Of a DNA stretch of 64,000 bases, positions 29,042 to 37,478 are shown piece after piece. This DNA is from Fibrobacteria bacterium AD312. GTDB lineage: Bacteria; Fibrobacterota; Fibrobacteria; Fibrobacterales; Fibrobacteraceae. The stretch lies in assembly GCA_001462345.1 (NCBI GenBank), contig LIUM01000010.1, positions 25,517-89,516 of the forward strand, read 5' to 3'. A model generated the notes under the pieces. That model did no database searches. It was not told the origin of the DNA and worked only from the letters and a program-made list of their open reading frames with translations. Each line of letters opens with the position of its first letter. The stretch's first letter is position 1. Made by a program: the position numbers and the translations under genes.

Positions 29042-29485
29042 ATGAAACAGATAGAAAAAGTCAGGCATTTATTTATTGACGTATCTCCAATTGAGAGGCT
29101 CTTGGAATTTAGTACTCCTTATTACCCAGTAGTCTCTGAAGTTCTTGATATCGTGTATGAAAAAAAAATAAAAATGATTGTTTCTTCTATGACTTTACAT
29201 CGAGTGGCCTTTAAGGCTTTCTCCACCCAAAATGATGTTTTAGTTCGTCAATATAGAGAATTTTTTACTCGATCTGATTTGCTTTATCTTCGAGAAGTAG
29301 ACTCTGATATTGCTTTAAAAGCGGCAGAATTTCAAGCAAAGTTTTCTTTAGATGTGGAAGAATCTATTCAGCTCGCAACTGCATTTTGGAGCGGTGCTGA
29401 TGGGGTTCTTACAGAAAAACAAGAATGGAAAAATTACTTAGACGTTTCTGTCATTACATTACAAGATTTGCTTGCTTCGAATTAA
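29042..29485 (+). CDS. PIN-domain-like protein
   Basis: The 147 residues follow the PIN nuclease pattern: a first Asp in 'LFIDVSPIERLLE' (Asp14), a helix, the strand-helix 'MIVSSMTLHRVAFKAFS', a second acidic group 'FSLDVEESIQLATAFWSGADGVLTE' containing further Asp/Glu residues, and a short C-terminal strand 'VSVITLQDLL'. The usual Glu of motif two is replaced by His (TLHR), so catalysis may be weak or lost. PIN proteins are often toxins of toxin-antitoxin pairs, but no antitoxin-like gene lies beside it; the partner is an exported protein instead. The start follows the neighbour's stop by two bases. Confidence 0.68.
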   Translation: MKQIEKVRHLFIDVSPIERLLEFSTPYYPVVSEVLDIVYEKKIKMIVSSMTLHRVAFKAFSTQNDVLVRQYREFFTRSDLLYLREVDSDIALKAAEFQAKFSLDVEESIQLATAFWSGADGVLTEKQEWKNYLDVSVITLQDLLASN

Positions 29486-29689
29486 GTTCATTATACTCAA
29501 TTCATTTGAAATTATATCGTTCTAAAAGCCTTATAAGTACGCTGAATTTATTCCTAAATCTTTTTTTAAAGCTTTCTTTCTAATTTCTTTTCAAAATAGA
29601 TTGTTGATTGTATCTATAGTAGAAATTCTATCCATTTTTTTCTTTTGATTACTAAACTTCTATAAAATTTTTAATGTACATTACGGGGT

Positions 29690-30211
29690 ATGAGTTTTTC
29701 TTTAATCAGTTTCAACGGTAAAGTCCCAAAATTGGGTAAAAAGGTCTATTTAGCCGATGGCGTTCGTTTAATTGGTGATATTGAAATTGGTGACGATTCG
29801 TCTGTTTTTTTTAATGCTGTTTTACGGGCAGATATTTCTTCCATTCGTATAGGTTCTCGTACTAATATTCAAGATAATGTTACTATACACCTTTCTCACA
29901 TCAAAGGCATAGAAATTGGAAATGATGTGACTATTGGTCATAACGCTATCTTACATGCTTGTACTATTCAAGATCATTGTTTAATTGGAATGGGTGCTAT
30001 TGTTATGGATGGAGCAATCATCAGAAAAAATTCTGTGGTTGCTGCTGGTGCCTTAGTCACTCCAGATAAGGAATATCCCGAAGGCTCATTAATCATTGGT
30101 GCTCCTGCTCGAATCGGGCGTTCATTAACAGTGGAAGAAATGGAAATGAATGCGAGAGATGCAGCTAATTACGTTATAGTTAAAGATGAATTGCTTCAAG
30201 GATCTGAATGA
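29690..30211 (+). CDS. Gamma-carbonic anhydrase family protein
   Basis: A 173-residue left-handed beta-helix protein of the gamma-carbonic anhydrase/YrdA group. Its hexapeptide turns include 'RIGSRTNIQDNVTIHLSH' and 'EIGNDVTIGHNAILHAC'; the three zinc-binding His would be His67, His84 and His89. Such proteins bind zinc as trimers; many are of unproven activity. It overlaps the next gene (ATGATG) and is likely cotranscribed with it. A 200-base AT-rich gap precedes it. Confidence 0.9.
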   Translation: MSFSLISFNGKVPKLGKKVYLADGVRLIGDIEIGDDSSVFFNAVLRADISSIRIGSRTNIQDNVTIHLSHIKGIEIGNDVTIGHNAILHACTIQDHCLIGMGAIVMDGAIIRKNSVVAAGALVTPDKEYPEGSLIIGAPARIGRSLTVEEMEMNARDAANYVIVKDELLQGSE

Positions 30212-31170
30212 TGTTAAAGTTTATTTTCTTGATTAATCCTATAAGTGGTGGTGGGCAAGGTAAGCTTATCTATAAGTATTTGCCTGAGATTATGGAGTCT
30301 ATGGGGTTTCAAGAAGAGGAATGGCGTGCTGAATTTACTCGATCTGAAGATCTTGTTTCTCAAATTGACCACGCCTTAAAGTCTACAGAAACTTTAATTG
30401 CTGTAGGTGGAGATGGTACTGTTTCGGCTGTTTTTTCAGTTCTGTTAGATTCTTGCGTATCTACTTCTGTAAAAATAGGAGTGATTCCTCTTGGTACAGG
30501 TAATGATTTAGCTCGAGTTCTTAATCTTTACAAACCTTTTGTAAATAAAGGTCTTCTGTTTCTAGTTCGTAGTTTATTAATGGCAAACACTCAGCCTTTC
30601 GATGTTTGGAAAGTCAATGGAAAACAGGCACTAGCAAATTACTTTTCAAGTGGGATTGATGCTCGAATTGCTCATGACTTTAATAAGGCCCGCAGCCAAG
30701 GTGAAATTTCTGGCCGTTCTGTTTTAGCTAATAAAATTCATTATGTGAAACGATTTTTTACTGATCGTGATTATTTTTTGTCAAAAGGTTCTGTTTCGGT
30801 TGTTAATTCTAATGGAACAAGTAAAATTTATAATGTTTCTGGCTACAGAACGGTGATTATAGGGAACATTCCTAGTTTTGCAAGTGGAGCAAATCCGTTT
30901 TTAAATTCAAAAATGTCAGACCAGTTGTTAGAAGTAGTATTTGTTCCAAATTTATTTGCTTTTTTAGGAGCTATTCTTTTAGGCAATATTCCTATTATTG
31001 GTTTTTTATACAAGACATATTTTCTAAAAAGCGTAAAAGCTAAATCGATTCTTTTAGAATTAAATCCTTCAGAGTTTCATCAATTAGATGGCGAAGATTT
31101 AACCCATAAACTCGGCTCAAAAATCACTATAGAATATGGGATGCAAGTACAAATATTATCTTTGAGATAA
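30208..31170 (+). CDS. Diacylglycerol kinase-like lipid kinase
   Basis: The 320 residues belong to the DAGK catalytic (DgkB/LCB5-like) family, which phosphorylates diacylglycerol or similar lipids. Visible motifs are 'INPISGGGQG', 'IAVGGDGTVSAV' (nucleotide loop), 'IPLGTGNDLAR' and, near the end, a 'LDGEDL' motif with its conserved acids. It is cytoplasmic with membrane contact. The start overlaps the carbonic anhydrase stop; ATG at 30208 or 30211 are equivalent choices. Recycling of diacylglycerol fits with the nearby lipid A genes, but the link is only by position. Confidence 0.88.
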   Translation: MMLKFIFLINPISGGGQGKLIYKYLPEIMESMGFQEEEWRAEFTRSEDLVSQIDHALKSTETLIAVGGDGTVSAVFSVLLDSCVSTSVKIGVIPLGTGNDLARVLNLYKPFVNKGLLFLVRSLLMANTQPFDVWKVNGKQALANYFSSGIDARIAHDFNKARSQGEISGRSVLANKIHYVKRFFTDRDYFLSKGSVSVVNSNGTSKIYNVSGYRTVIIGNIPSFASGANPFLNSKMSDQLLEVVFVPNLFAFLGAILLGNIPIIGFLYKTYFLKSVKAKSILLELNPSEFHQLDGEDLTHKLGSKITIEYGMQVQILSLR

Positions 31171-31227
31171 GAGTTTTTGATAAAATCAATATCCGAAGCC
31201 GTATTATTAGTATAAGGTCCCATAACG

Positions 31228-32193
31228 ATGAAACCAGTATCTTTATCTGAAATAGAATCTTTTTTTGGTGTAGTTGCAGAAAAAAAAGAACCTGATTTTA
31301 TTTTAGAGGGTTTTGCATCTATTGAAAAAGTAACTCCTTCCGATGTTTCTTTTTTTAATTCATCTATTGTTTCTTCTTCACTTAAATCCTTAAAAGCTGG
31401 ACTTTTATTTGTTCCTAAAAACTACGAAGATACGTCTGTTCTTGCGAGAGCATTTATGAGAGTAGATAATCCTTATCAATCCATGATTTCTTTTATAGAA
31501 CATTTTCATATTCCTTTTATTTCTTTCCCTTCCTCTAAAATGGCGTCTACTGCGGTGATTCATCCTTCGGCAATCGTGGAAGGCGTTGTAGGGGAACATT
31601 GTCAAATTGGTCCTGGTTGTGTTGTTTCAAAAGGTGCTTTTATTGGAGATAAAACCATATTAGAAGCCAATGTTACTGTTTACCCCAATGTGATCATTGG
31701 TTCGGATTGTATTATTCAAGCGGGTGTAGTTATCGGAAGTCGTGGCTTTGGTTTTTATGAATTTAAGAATGAACGTTTTCCTGTTCCTCACGTTTCAGGT
31801 GTTCGTATAGGTAATTCTTGTGAATTTGGGGCGAACATGGTTGTAGCTTCTGGCTTTTTATCGCCGACAGTCATTGGAAACGAATGTCATTTTGATTCTT
31901 TTGTACAAATAGGGCATAATTGTACATTAGGAAATCGCATTTATATGGCTTCTCAATCGGGGCTAGGAGGCTCTACGATAGTAGAAGATGATGTGGAACT
32001 TGCTGGTGGTGCTCAAGTGGCAGGACATCTAACGATTGGTAAAGGGGCTCGTGTTGCAGCAAAAGCAGGCGTAACAAAAAATGTAGCGACAGGTGCAACG
32101 GTTGCTGGTTTTCCTGCTATAGACATTGATATTTGGCGAAGAGAAGTGATTGCCATTCGTCAAAAAGCGATGCATAAGAAAAGTGAGATTTAA
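31228..32193 (+). CDS. lpxD: UDP-3-O-acylglucosamine N-acyltransferase
   Basis: LpxD adds the second acyl chain in lipid A synthesis. The 321 residues have an N-terminal uridine-binding domain (about 1-100) and a long left-handed beta-helix of hexapeptide repeats, with the catalytic His in 'FVQIGHNCTLG' and a C-terminal helix 'IDIWRREVIAIRQKA'. The length is slightly shorter than the usual ~340. It begins the lpxD-lpxC-fabZ run; lpxC starts 5 bases after its stop. Confidence 0.95.
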   Translation: MKPVSLSEIESFFGVVAEKKEPDFILEGFASIEKVTPSDVSFFNSSIVSSSLKSLKAGLLFVPKNYEDTSVLARAFMRVDNPYQSMISFIEHFHIPFISFPSSKMASTAVIHPSAIVEGVVGEHCQIGPGCVVSKGAFIGDKTILEANVTVYPNVIIGSDCIIQAGVVIGSRGFGFYEFKNERFPVPHVSGVRIGNSCEFGANMVVASGFLSPTVIGNECHFDSFVQIGHNCTLGNRIYMASQSGLGGSTIVEDDVELAGGAQVAGHLTIGKGARVAAKAGVTKNVATGATVAGFPAIDIDIWRREVIAIRQKAMHKKSEI

Positions 32194-32198
32194 TCACT

Positions 32199-33017
32199 AT
32201 GTTGTCATTAGAATCTCCTTCCTTATCTTATAAAAATACTTGTGTATCTATAGAGCATATTAGAAGACATGAACCTTGTGTATCTTGGTTTGTCAATGGA
32301 AAATGTCTTTGGCGTTCTGGAGATTTTAAAACATTTCAATCGTTAAAAAAAGAAGTATGTAGAACAACATTAATAAGTTCTCCATTTCAAACGATTGCTT
32401 CTCCAGAACATTTAGCTCCCGTTTTTTTATTGTGGAATCAAGAATCATTTAATGTGCATGTGAAAAACTTAGAAGTTCCTTTAATGGACGGAAGCGCCTT
32501 GCCCTGGTTTTATGCTTTACGTCATTTAGCAAAAGTGCCTCAAGCCCTTTCCTTTTATGATTTCCCTATTAAAGAAGAATGGTCTTTTCCAAATGGCTTT
32601 GTTAAAATCGCCCCAGCGGAAACATTTGAAGTAGAGTATTCTCTTTCTAGAGATCATTATTCGGATTCGGCATTTGTTAGTATTTATGATGGTACCGATT
32701 TATTACCTATTTTATCTGCAAGAACTTTTATCTTTGAAGAAGATTTTTATAATGTTCGAAAGAATGGTTTATTAGCTGGAGTCGATGAGAAAACAGGGTT
32801 GTTAGTGAAAACAAATTCATTAGGTGGGCTGGAAATCCTTTCTGGTGGCCCTTGGCGTCATCCTCAAGAGCCAATACTTCATAAAATTTTGGATTTGATT
32901 GGTGATTTAACCCTCCATTATCCTTTTTTACCTAAATTACGGATAACAATTCACAACGGTGGTCATATTGTCCATCATCAAATTTTAGAGAGGTTATTAG
33001 CTTATGTCATTGCTTGA
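32199..33017 (+). CDS. lpxC: UDP-3-O-acyl-N-acetylglucosamine deacetylase (divergent LpxC)
   Basis: LpxC is the committed, zinc-dependent step of lipid A synthesis. This 272-residue protein is shorter and more divergent than usual, and the usual N-terminal 'QRT..' start is not seen. Yet the essential parts are present: 'SPEHLAPVF' with Glu70 and zinc-binding His71, 'VPLMDGSALPWFYAL', 'ILSARTFIFEEDF', 'HKILDLIGDL' with zinc ligands His228 and Asp232, and 'IHNGGHIVHH' with the general His256. It sits between lpxD and fabZ, overlapping fabZ by 14 bases. Position and intact catalytic residues make it the likely functional LpxC. Confidence 0.87.
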   Translation: MLSLESPSLSYKNTCVSIEHIRRHEPCVSWFVNGKCLWRSGDFKTFQSLKKEVCRTTLISSPFQTIASPEHLAPVFLLWNQESFNVHVKNLEVPLMDGSALPWFYALRHLAKVPQALSFYDFPIKEEWSFPNGFVKIAPAETFEVEYSLSRDHYSDSAFVSIYDGTDLLPILSARTFIFEEDFYNVRKNGLLAGVDEKTGLLVKTNSLGGLEILSGGPWRHPQEPILHKILDLIGDLTLHYPFLPKLRITIHNGGHIVHHQILERLLAYVIA

Positions 33018-33486
33018 AACGCTCCCCAAATCAAATACACCAGGTGTTTTATATGATGAATCTGTCGTCATGCAAATTTTACCTCAGAGAGATCCTTTTC
33101 GTTTTATTTCTTATGTAAAAGAAATTTCATTAGAGGGTGAGTTTCCTCAAATTGTTGCCGTTCGTGAAGTAAAGGCCGATGAATATTATTTTAAGGGTCA
33201 TTTCCCTCAAGAACCAATTATGCCTGGCGTTTTGCAAATCGAAACGATGGCTCAAGCGGGGTGTATTATCGGTTTATTAGCTCATGAAAAAGAAGTTGAA
33301 GGCAAAAGACCTGCTTTTATGGGTGTTCAAGAATGTCGTTTTAGAAAACCTGTTGTGCCAGGTGATATTTTAACTGTTAAAGTGCAGTTAAATAAGTTCA
33401 GAAAGGGAATTATGTTCTTTGAAGGCGCAATTTATCGCGGTGAAGAATTAGTTTCTAATGCCACTTTAACAGCAGCGATGGTCTGA
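33004..33486 (+). CDS. fabZ: 3-hydroxyacyl-ACP dehydratase FabZ
   Basis: FabZ dehydrates 3-hydroxyacyl-ACP in fatty acid elongation and so competes with lipid A synthesis for precursors. The 160-residue hot-dog protein has 'MQILPQRDPFRFI', the catalytic His in 'FKGHFPQEPIMPGVLQIE' with Glu in 'IETMAQAG', and a usual C-terminus. Its ATG lies inside the end of lpxC (14-base overlap). In Bacteroidetes these two enzymes are often fused; here they are separate but tightly coupled. A strong terminator follows. Confidence 0.95.
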   Translation: MSLLETLPKSNTPGVLYDESVVMQILPQRDPFRFISYVKEISLEGEFPQIVAVREVKADEYYFKGHFPQEPIMPGVLQIETMAQAGCIIGLLAHEKEVEGKRPAFMGVQECRFRKPVVPGDILTVKVQLNKFRKGIMFFEGAIYRGEELVSNATLTAAMV

Positions 33487-33528
33487 TTTAATAAATGAAT
33501 TAATAGACATCGTGTAAGTATGTTATTC

Positions 33529-33563
33529 AAAAGAGGTCAATACTCTGAGTATTGGCCTCTTTT
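33529..33563 (+). terminator. Terminator of the lpxD-lpxC-fabZ run
   Basis: A 16-bp stem (AAAAGAGGTCAATACT/AGTATTGGCCTCTTTT, one G-U pair) with a three-base loop, followed by TTTTGTTGTTTTT. Confidence 0.9.
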
Positions 33564-33653
33564 GTTGTTTTTGGCTACAACGAGTAAAAATTTTTTACAT
33601 CAGAGACCTAACTTTTCTTAATAATTTATTGGTTATTATAGGAGTGGTTTAAT

Positions 33654-34781
33654 ATGAAAAAATATTATTCTTTGGTGTTGATTTTCTTTCTTGCTAGTTT
33701 TACAAATGCATTTGCCGAATGGAGTATCTTTTTACTTATAGGCCAGTCTAATATGGCTGGAATGGCAGCAACACCCTCGTCTATTGATCTTGAAGAATTA
33801 CAACAAGTTCGAGTATTAGGCTTTAAGGATTGTTCTAATCCTTCTCGAGTTTATAATGAATGGGATATTGCGTCACCTCCTCTTCATAATTGTACAGAAG
33901 GGGTAGGCCCTGGGGATTGGTTTGCAAAAACGCTAGTTCAAGAAGGGTATCCTGATACGATTGGATTAGTTCCTGTCGCTATTTCTGGAGCTGGTATTGA
34001 TTTATTTCGTAAAGGGATTTCTTATTCTTACAATTATACCCCTTTTGAAAATAATAGATCCGGAGCTGGTTATGATTGGATGCTTACGAAATTAAGAAAA
34101 GCTCTTGAAAAAGGAAATTTGAAAGGAATTCTTTTCCATCAAGGAGAGTCAGATTGTTCGGGCTGGGGAGGTAATCCAACGACTTGGGTTTCTCGTGTAG
34201 AAGATGTAATTTCTGATATTAAAGCAGATTTAAATATCGACTATGATTTGCCTTTTATTGCAGGGCATTTATCTGATACAGAGAATAATTTTAAGCAAAT
34301 GAATCCCTATATAGATCAGCTTCCATCAGTGATTCCAAATACTTTAGTGGTTTCTTCACAAGGCTTGTTGAGAGGAGGTGATAATATTCATTTCACTACT
34401 GAATCGCAAAGAACTTTTGGAAAACGTTATGCAGAAGCTTTTTTGAATTGGCAGAAGGAAAATAGCTCTTCATCAACCTCTATATCTTCTTCGGTCACCG
34501 AATCCTCTTCTTCAGAGAGTATAAGTAGTTCTTCAACAGAAATGATGTTTGTCAGATCAATGGATCTTGAATCCTCTATGTGGAATGCTTATGTGAATGA
34601 ATCTAGTCTACAAATCGAAAATATTTCAATTGGTTCTACAATACAAATCATGGACATTCAAGGAAATGTTTTATTAAAAACAAAAGCCTCTTCGAAAGAG
34701 TATTCTTTTTTAATGAATCGTTCAGGTTCTTTTTTATTAAAAGTGGGTAATAAAATCCAACGTTTTAATATCAATAAATAA
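33654..34781 (+). CDS. Secreted SGNH-type carbohydrate acetylesterase with Ser-rich linker and sorting-like tail
   Basis: The 375 residues start with a signal peptide (1-21, ending AFAE). The catalytic domain (about 22-270) is of the sialate O-acetylesterase/CE6-like SGNH class: 'IGQSNMAGM' with the nucleophile Ser, 'FHQGESDCSGWGG', and 'GGDNIHFTTESQRTFGKRY' with the DxxH acid/base pair. CE6-type enzymes remove acetyl groups from xylan. A Ser-rich linker of about 30 residues follows, in Fibrobacter style, and then a T9SS-like C-terminal module ('IQIMDIQGNVLLKTKAS', 'GSFLLKVGNKIQRFNI') suggesting outer-membrane export. It stands alone with a good AGGAGTGG ribosome site. Confidence 0.87.
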   Translation: MKKYYSLVLIFFLASFTNAFAEWSIFLLIGQSNMAGMAATPSSIDLEELQQVRVLGFKDCSNPSRVYNEWDIASPPLHNCTEGVGPGDWFAKTLVQEGYPDTIGLVPVAISGAGIDLFRKGISYSYNYTPFENNRSGAGYDWMLTKLRKALEKGNLKGILFHQGESDCSGWGGNPTTWVSRVEDVISDIKADLNIDYDLPFIAGHLSDTENNFKQMNPYIDQLPSVIPNTLVVSSQGLLRGGDNIHFTTESQRTFGKRYAEAFLNWQKENSSSSTSISSSVTESSSSESISSSSTEMMFVRSMDLESSMWNAYVNESSLQIENISIGSTIQIMDIQGNVLLKTKASSKEYSFLMNRSGSFLLKVGNKIQRFNINK

Positions 34782-34831
34782 ATTCTTCAAAAAAAAAGAA
34801 TTCTTTATTTTCATTTTGCTCTCTCCATAAA

Positions 34832-34862
34832 AAAACGCTTTCCTCAAAAAGGAAAGCGTTTT
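34832..34862 (-). terminator. Terminator after ilvN
   Basis: A 13-bp perfect stem (AAAACGCTTTCCT/AGGAAAGCGTTTT) with a CAAAA loop sits 18 bases after the ilvN stop, with a T-run on the minus strand. The A/T-rich flanks may let it work in both directions. Confidence 0.88.
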
Positions 34863-34880
34863 CTTTGAATTATAAAGGCT

Positions 34881-35384
34881 TTAAGTTTTATCTTCTCCAC
34901 GAAGCATAATGACTTTACCTGTTCTAATATATTCAATGATTTCAAATTTTTGACTTAAGCTTTTCATCGCGTCAATCTTATCTGTATTACCAGTAATTTG
35001 AATAATCATAGACGTTTCAGTCATATCAACAGTCACTGCCTTAAAGTGGTCGCAAAGTTGGAGCATTTCGGTGCGTTGTTCTGGAGAACACTTCACTTTA
35101 ATTAAGGCAAGCTCTTTTTCAACTACATTCATATTAGTATGATCTTTTGCTTGAACCACATCCACTAACTTTTCGAGCTGTTTAATGATTTGCTCTAAAA
35201 TAGTAGGATTGCCTCGAGCCACAATATTCATACGGCTGAAATTTGGATCTAAAGTAGGAGAAACCACTAGAGAATCGATATTATATCCTCGGCGAGAAAA
35301 TACAAGAGATATACGTACAAGTACACCTGGTCTATTTGCCACCATAAGACTTATGGAATGAGCTCTTTCTTGTATAGGATTCAT
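34881..35384 (-). CDS. ilvN: Acetolactate synthase small (regulatory) subunit
   Basis: The small subunit gives acetolactate synthase its full activity and feedback control by valine. The 167 residues have an N-terminal ACT domain ('HSISLMVANRPGVLVRISLVFSRRGYNIDSLVV') with the Gly and Asn of the valine site and a C-terminal domain of the IlvH type. I start it at ATG 35384: the large-subunit stop is one base before it and CAGGGAG lies 12 bases upstream. The longer frame up to 35411 would overlap ilvB. Confidence 0.94.
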   Translation of the reverse strand: MNPIQERAHSISLMVANRPGVLVRISLVFSRRGYNIDSLVVSPTLDPNFSRMNIVARGNPTILEQIIKQLEKLVDVVQAKDHTNMNVVEKELALIKVKCSPEQRTEMLQLCDHFKAVTVDMTETSMIIQITGNTDKIDAMKSLSQKFEIIEYIRTGKVIMLRGEDKT

Positions 35385-35385
35385 A

Positions 35386-37113
35386 TCAGGTACTCCCTGT
35401 AGGCTTTTCAAGTTTTGTTTTTGGCGTTTCTGTAATCATAGAAGTAATCGGAGCTCCTGCTGGAATCATAGGGAACACATTATCTTCTTTTTCACATTCA
35501 CAATGGATTAAAATAGGACCATCATTATAGTCGAGAGCTTTTTGAATTATACGTTCTGCATCAGCACTTCTTTTTAAGCGAAGTCCTGGAATTCCATAGG
35601 CTTCTGCTAATTTTACAAAATCAGGATTTCCAACAAGATCTACGCTTGAATAACGTTTGTCATAGAACATATCTTGCCATTGACGTACCATACCTAGATA
35701 TTTGTTATCAAGGACAAAGATTTTAATAGGCAATTTATGAATAGCTGCTGTCGCTAATTCAGATAGAGTCATTTGAAAGCCGCCATCTCCAGCGATACAA
35801 CAAACTGGCCAGCCTGTGGTGTTTCCAAAGGAAGCGCCAATAGAACTAGGGAATCCAAAGCCCATTGTTCCAGCTCCACCAGAATTATGAAGTTGGCGAG
35901 GGTAATTGGCTCTAAAGAATTGAGCTGCCCACATTTGGTGTTGGCCTACATCTACATTCAGAATTGCTTTACCTTTGGTTAGTTCGCATAAAGTATGAAT
36001 CACATGCTGCATACGTAACCCACCTTGTTTTGGGTAGGTTAAAGGATATCTCTTTTTCCAAGTCTGCACCGTTTTTACCCAGTCGGAGGAATCTAAACGA
36101 GTCACCATAGGAAGCAATTGTTCTAAAACAAGCTTAACATCTCCGCATAAAAAGACATCGGGTTGTAGTACTTTTCCTTGTTCCGCAGGGTCAATATCTA
36201 AATGAATGATTTTTGCATTCTTGCAAAATTCATCAAGTTTTCCAGTTATGCGATCATCAAAACGAGATCCAATACTAAAAATCAAATCGCAATCCAGAAC
36301 GGCTTTATTTGCATATACTGTCCCATGCATGCCAAGCATTCCAAGAGATAGCTCATGATCCGCTGGAAATACACCTAAGCCAAGAAGAGTACTTGTAACA
36401 GGAGCGTTTAATTTTTCTGCTAGTTCTTTCACTTGCCTTGAGGCGTTAGAAATCATGGCTCCATGACCCACTAACAATAAAGGCTTTTTAGATGTTTTTA
36501 ATAATTCTGCTGTTTGTTCCACAGCCGACGTATCTGCATAGGTTGGTATTTTATAACCAGGTAAATCCATTTCGTCAGAAAAAGAAGCGGTGCATACTCC
36601 TGCAAGGACATCTTTAGGTAAGTCGATTAACACAGGGCCTGGGCGACCTGTTCTAGCCACATGAAAGGCTTCTTTTAAAACACGAGGAAGATCGTTTGAC
36701 TTTTTTACCAAATAAGAATGTTTTACAGCAGCAAAAGTCATTCCGCTAGTATCGCATTCTTGGAATGCGTCTTTCCCTAAATTTGGAGTTGTTGTTTGTG
36801 CTGTAAGAACAACGATAGGAATAGAATCCATTAATGCGGTATAAATACCTGTAAATGTATTGGTAGCGCCAGGGCCGCTAGTGACAAGAGCAACGCCCAC
36901 TTTTCCAGTTTGACGAGCGTAACCGTCTGCCATGTGAGTGGCTCCTTGTTCATGCCTTGATAAAACGACCTTCATATTAGAGTCGTATAAAGCATCAAAT
37001 AAAGGAATAGCTGATCCACCAGGATAGCCGAAAATAATTTCAACGCCTTCTCGCTTTAAACATTCGAGAGTCACTTCGGCGCCATTAAGTTTTTTTGTTT
37101 TTGTTTCGTTCAT
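35386..37113 (-). CDS. ilvB: Acetolactate synthase large (catalytic) subunit
   Basis: This 575-residue ThDP enzyme joins two pyruvates, the first common step for branched-chain amino acids. The catalytic Glu lies in 'RHEQGATHMADGYAR', the FAD/central domain in the middle, and the ThDP motif 'GDGGFQMTLSELATAA ... VLDN' near residue 430-465. It is coupled to ilvN, which begins one base after its stop. No leader peptide or attenuator is evident in the AT-rich region upstream. Confidence 0.97.
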   Translation of the reverse strand: MNETKTKKLNGAEVTLECLKREGVEIIFGYPGGSAIPLFDALYDSNMKVVLSRHEQGATHMADGYARQTGKVGVALVTSGPGATNTFTGIYTALMDSIPIVVLTAQTTTPNLGKDAFQECDTSGMTFAAVKHSYLVKKSNDLPRVLKEAFHVARTGRPGPVLIDLPKDVLAGVCTASFSDEMDLPGYKIPTYADTSAVEQTAELLKTSKKPLLLVGHGAMISNASRQVKELAEKLNAPVTSTLLGLGVFPADHELSLGMLGMHGTVYANKAVLDCDLIFSIGSRFDDRITGKLDEFCKNAKIIHLDIDPAEQGKVLQPDVFLCGDVKLVLEQLLPMVTRLDSSDWVKTVQTWKKRYPLTYPKQGGLRMQHVIHTLCELTKGKAILNVDVGQHQMWAAQFFRANYPRQLHNSGGAGTMGFGFPSSIGASFGNTTGWPVCCIAGDGGFQMTLSELATAAIHKLPIKIFVLDNKYLGMVRQWQDMFYDKRYSSVDLVGNPDFVKLAEAYGIPGLRLKRSADAERIIQKALDYNDGPILIHCECEKEDNVFPMIPAGAPITSMITETPKTKLEKPTGST

Positions 37114-37478
37114 TTTAAACTCTTTTCAGAAGATTTGTATTAAATATAGCAAAGAATTATATGTTTTTAAAAAATAAAAATAAAAATGTTTTAATTTTGT
37201 ATTGTTTTATACTGTTTTTGAAAAAATATAGTTTTGGATTTGTTAATAAAATTTAAAAATTAGTTATTTTTACTGAAAAGCTATCGATTCTTATTTATTG
37301 ATTTTGAAAAGTCCTATATTTTTAATATAAAAGTAATTATATTAAGGTTTTATATCTTTAAATACTTGTAAATCTATGTTAAAGTTGAGCTAATATTTGT
37401 TTTTTCTTTTAAAAAGCAATAAAAGCTTTTTTTCTTCTTCTTAATACGTTTAAACATAAAAGTAACAAGGAGATCAAT
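37114..37478. other. Very AT-rich intergenic region between ilvB and radC
   Basis: These 365 bases separate divergent genes and should hold both promoters. They are extremely AT-rich. I see AAGGAG just before radC (37468-37473) but no branched-chain-amino-acid leader peptide, no riboswitch and no clear -35/-10 pair. Confidence 0.5.

Noticed and set aside
29042..29485. Toxin-antitoxin module with the PIN-like protein as toxin
   Set aside because: No antitoxin-like gene lies beside it; the partner is a large exported protein.
37114..37478. Branched-chain amino acid attenuator ahead of ilvB
   Set aside because: No leader peptide rich in Leu, Val or Ile and no terminator hairpin was found.
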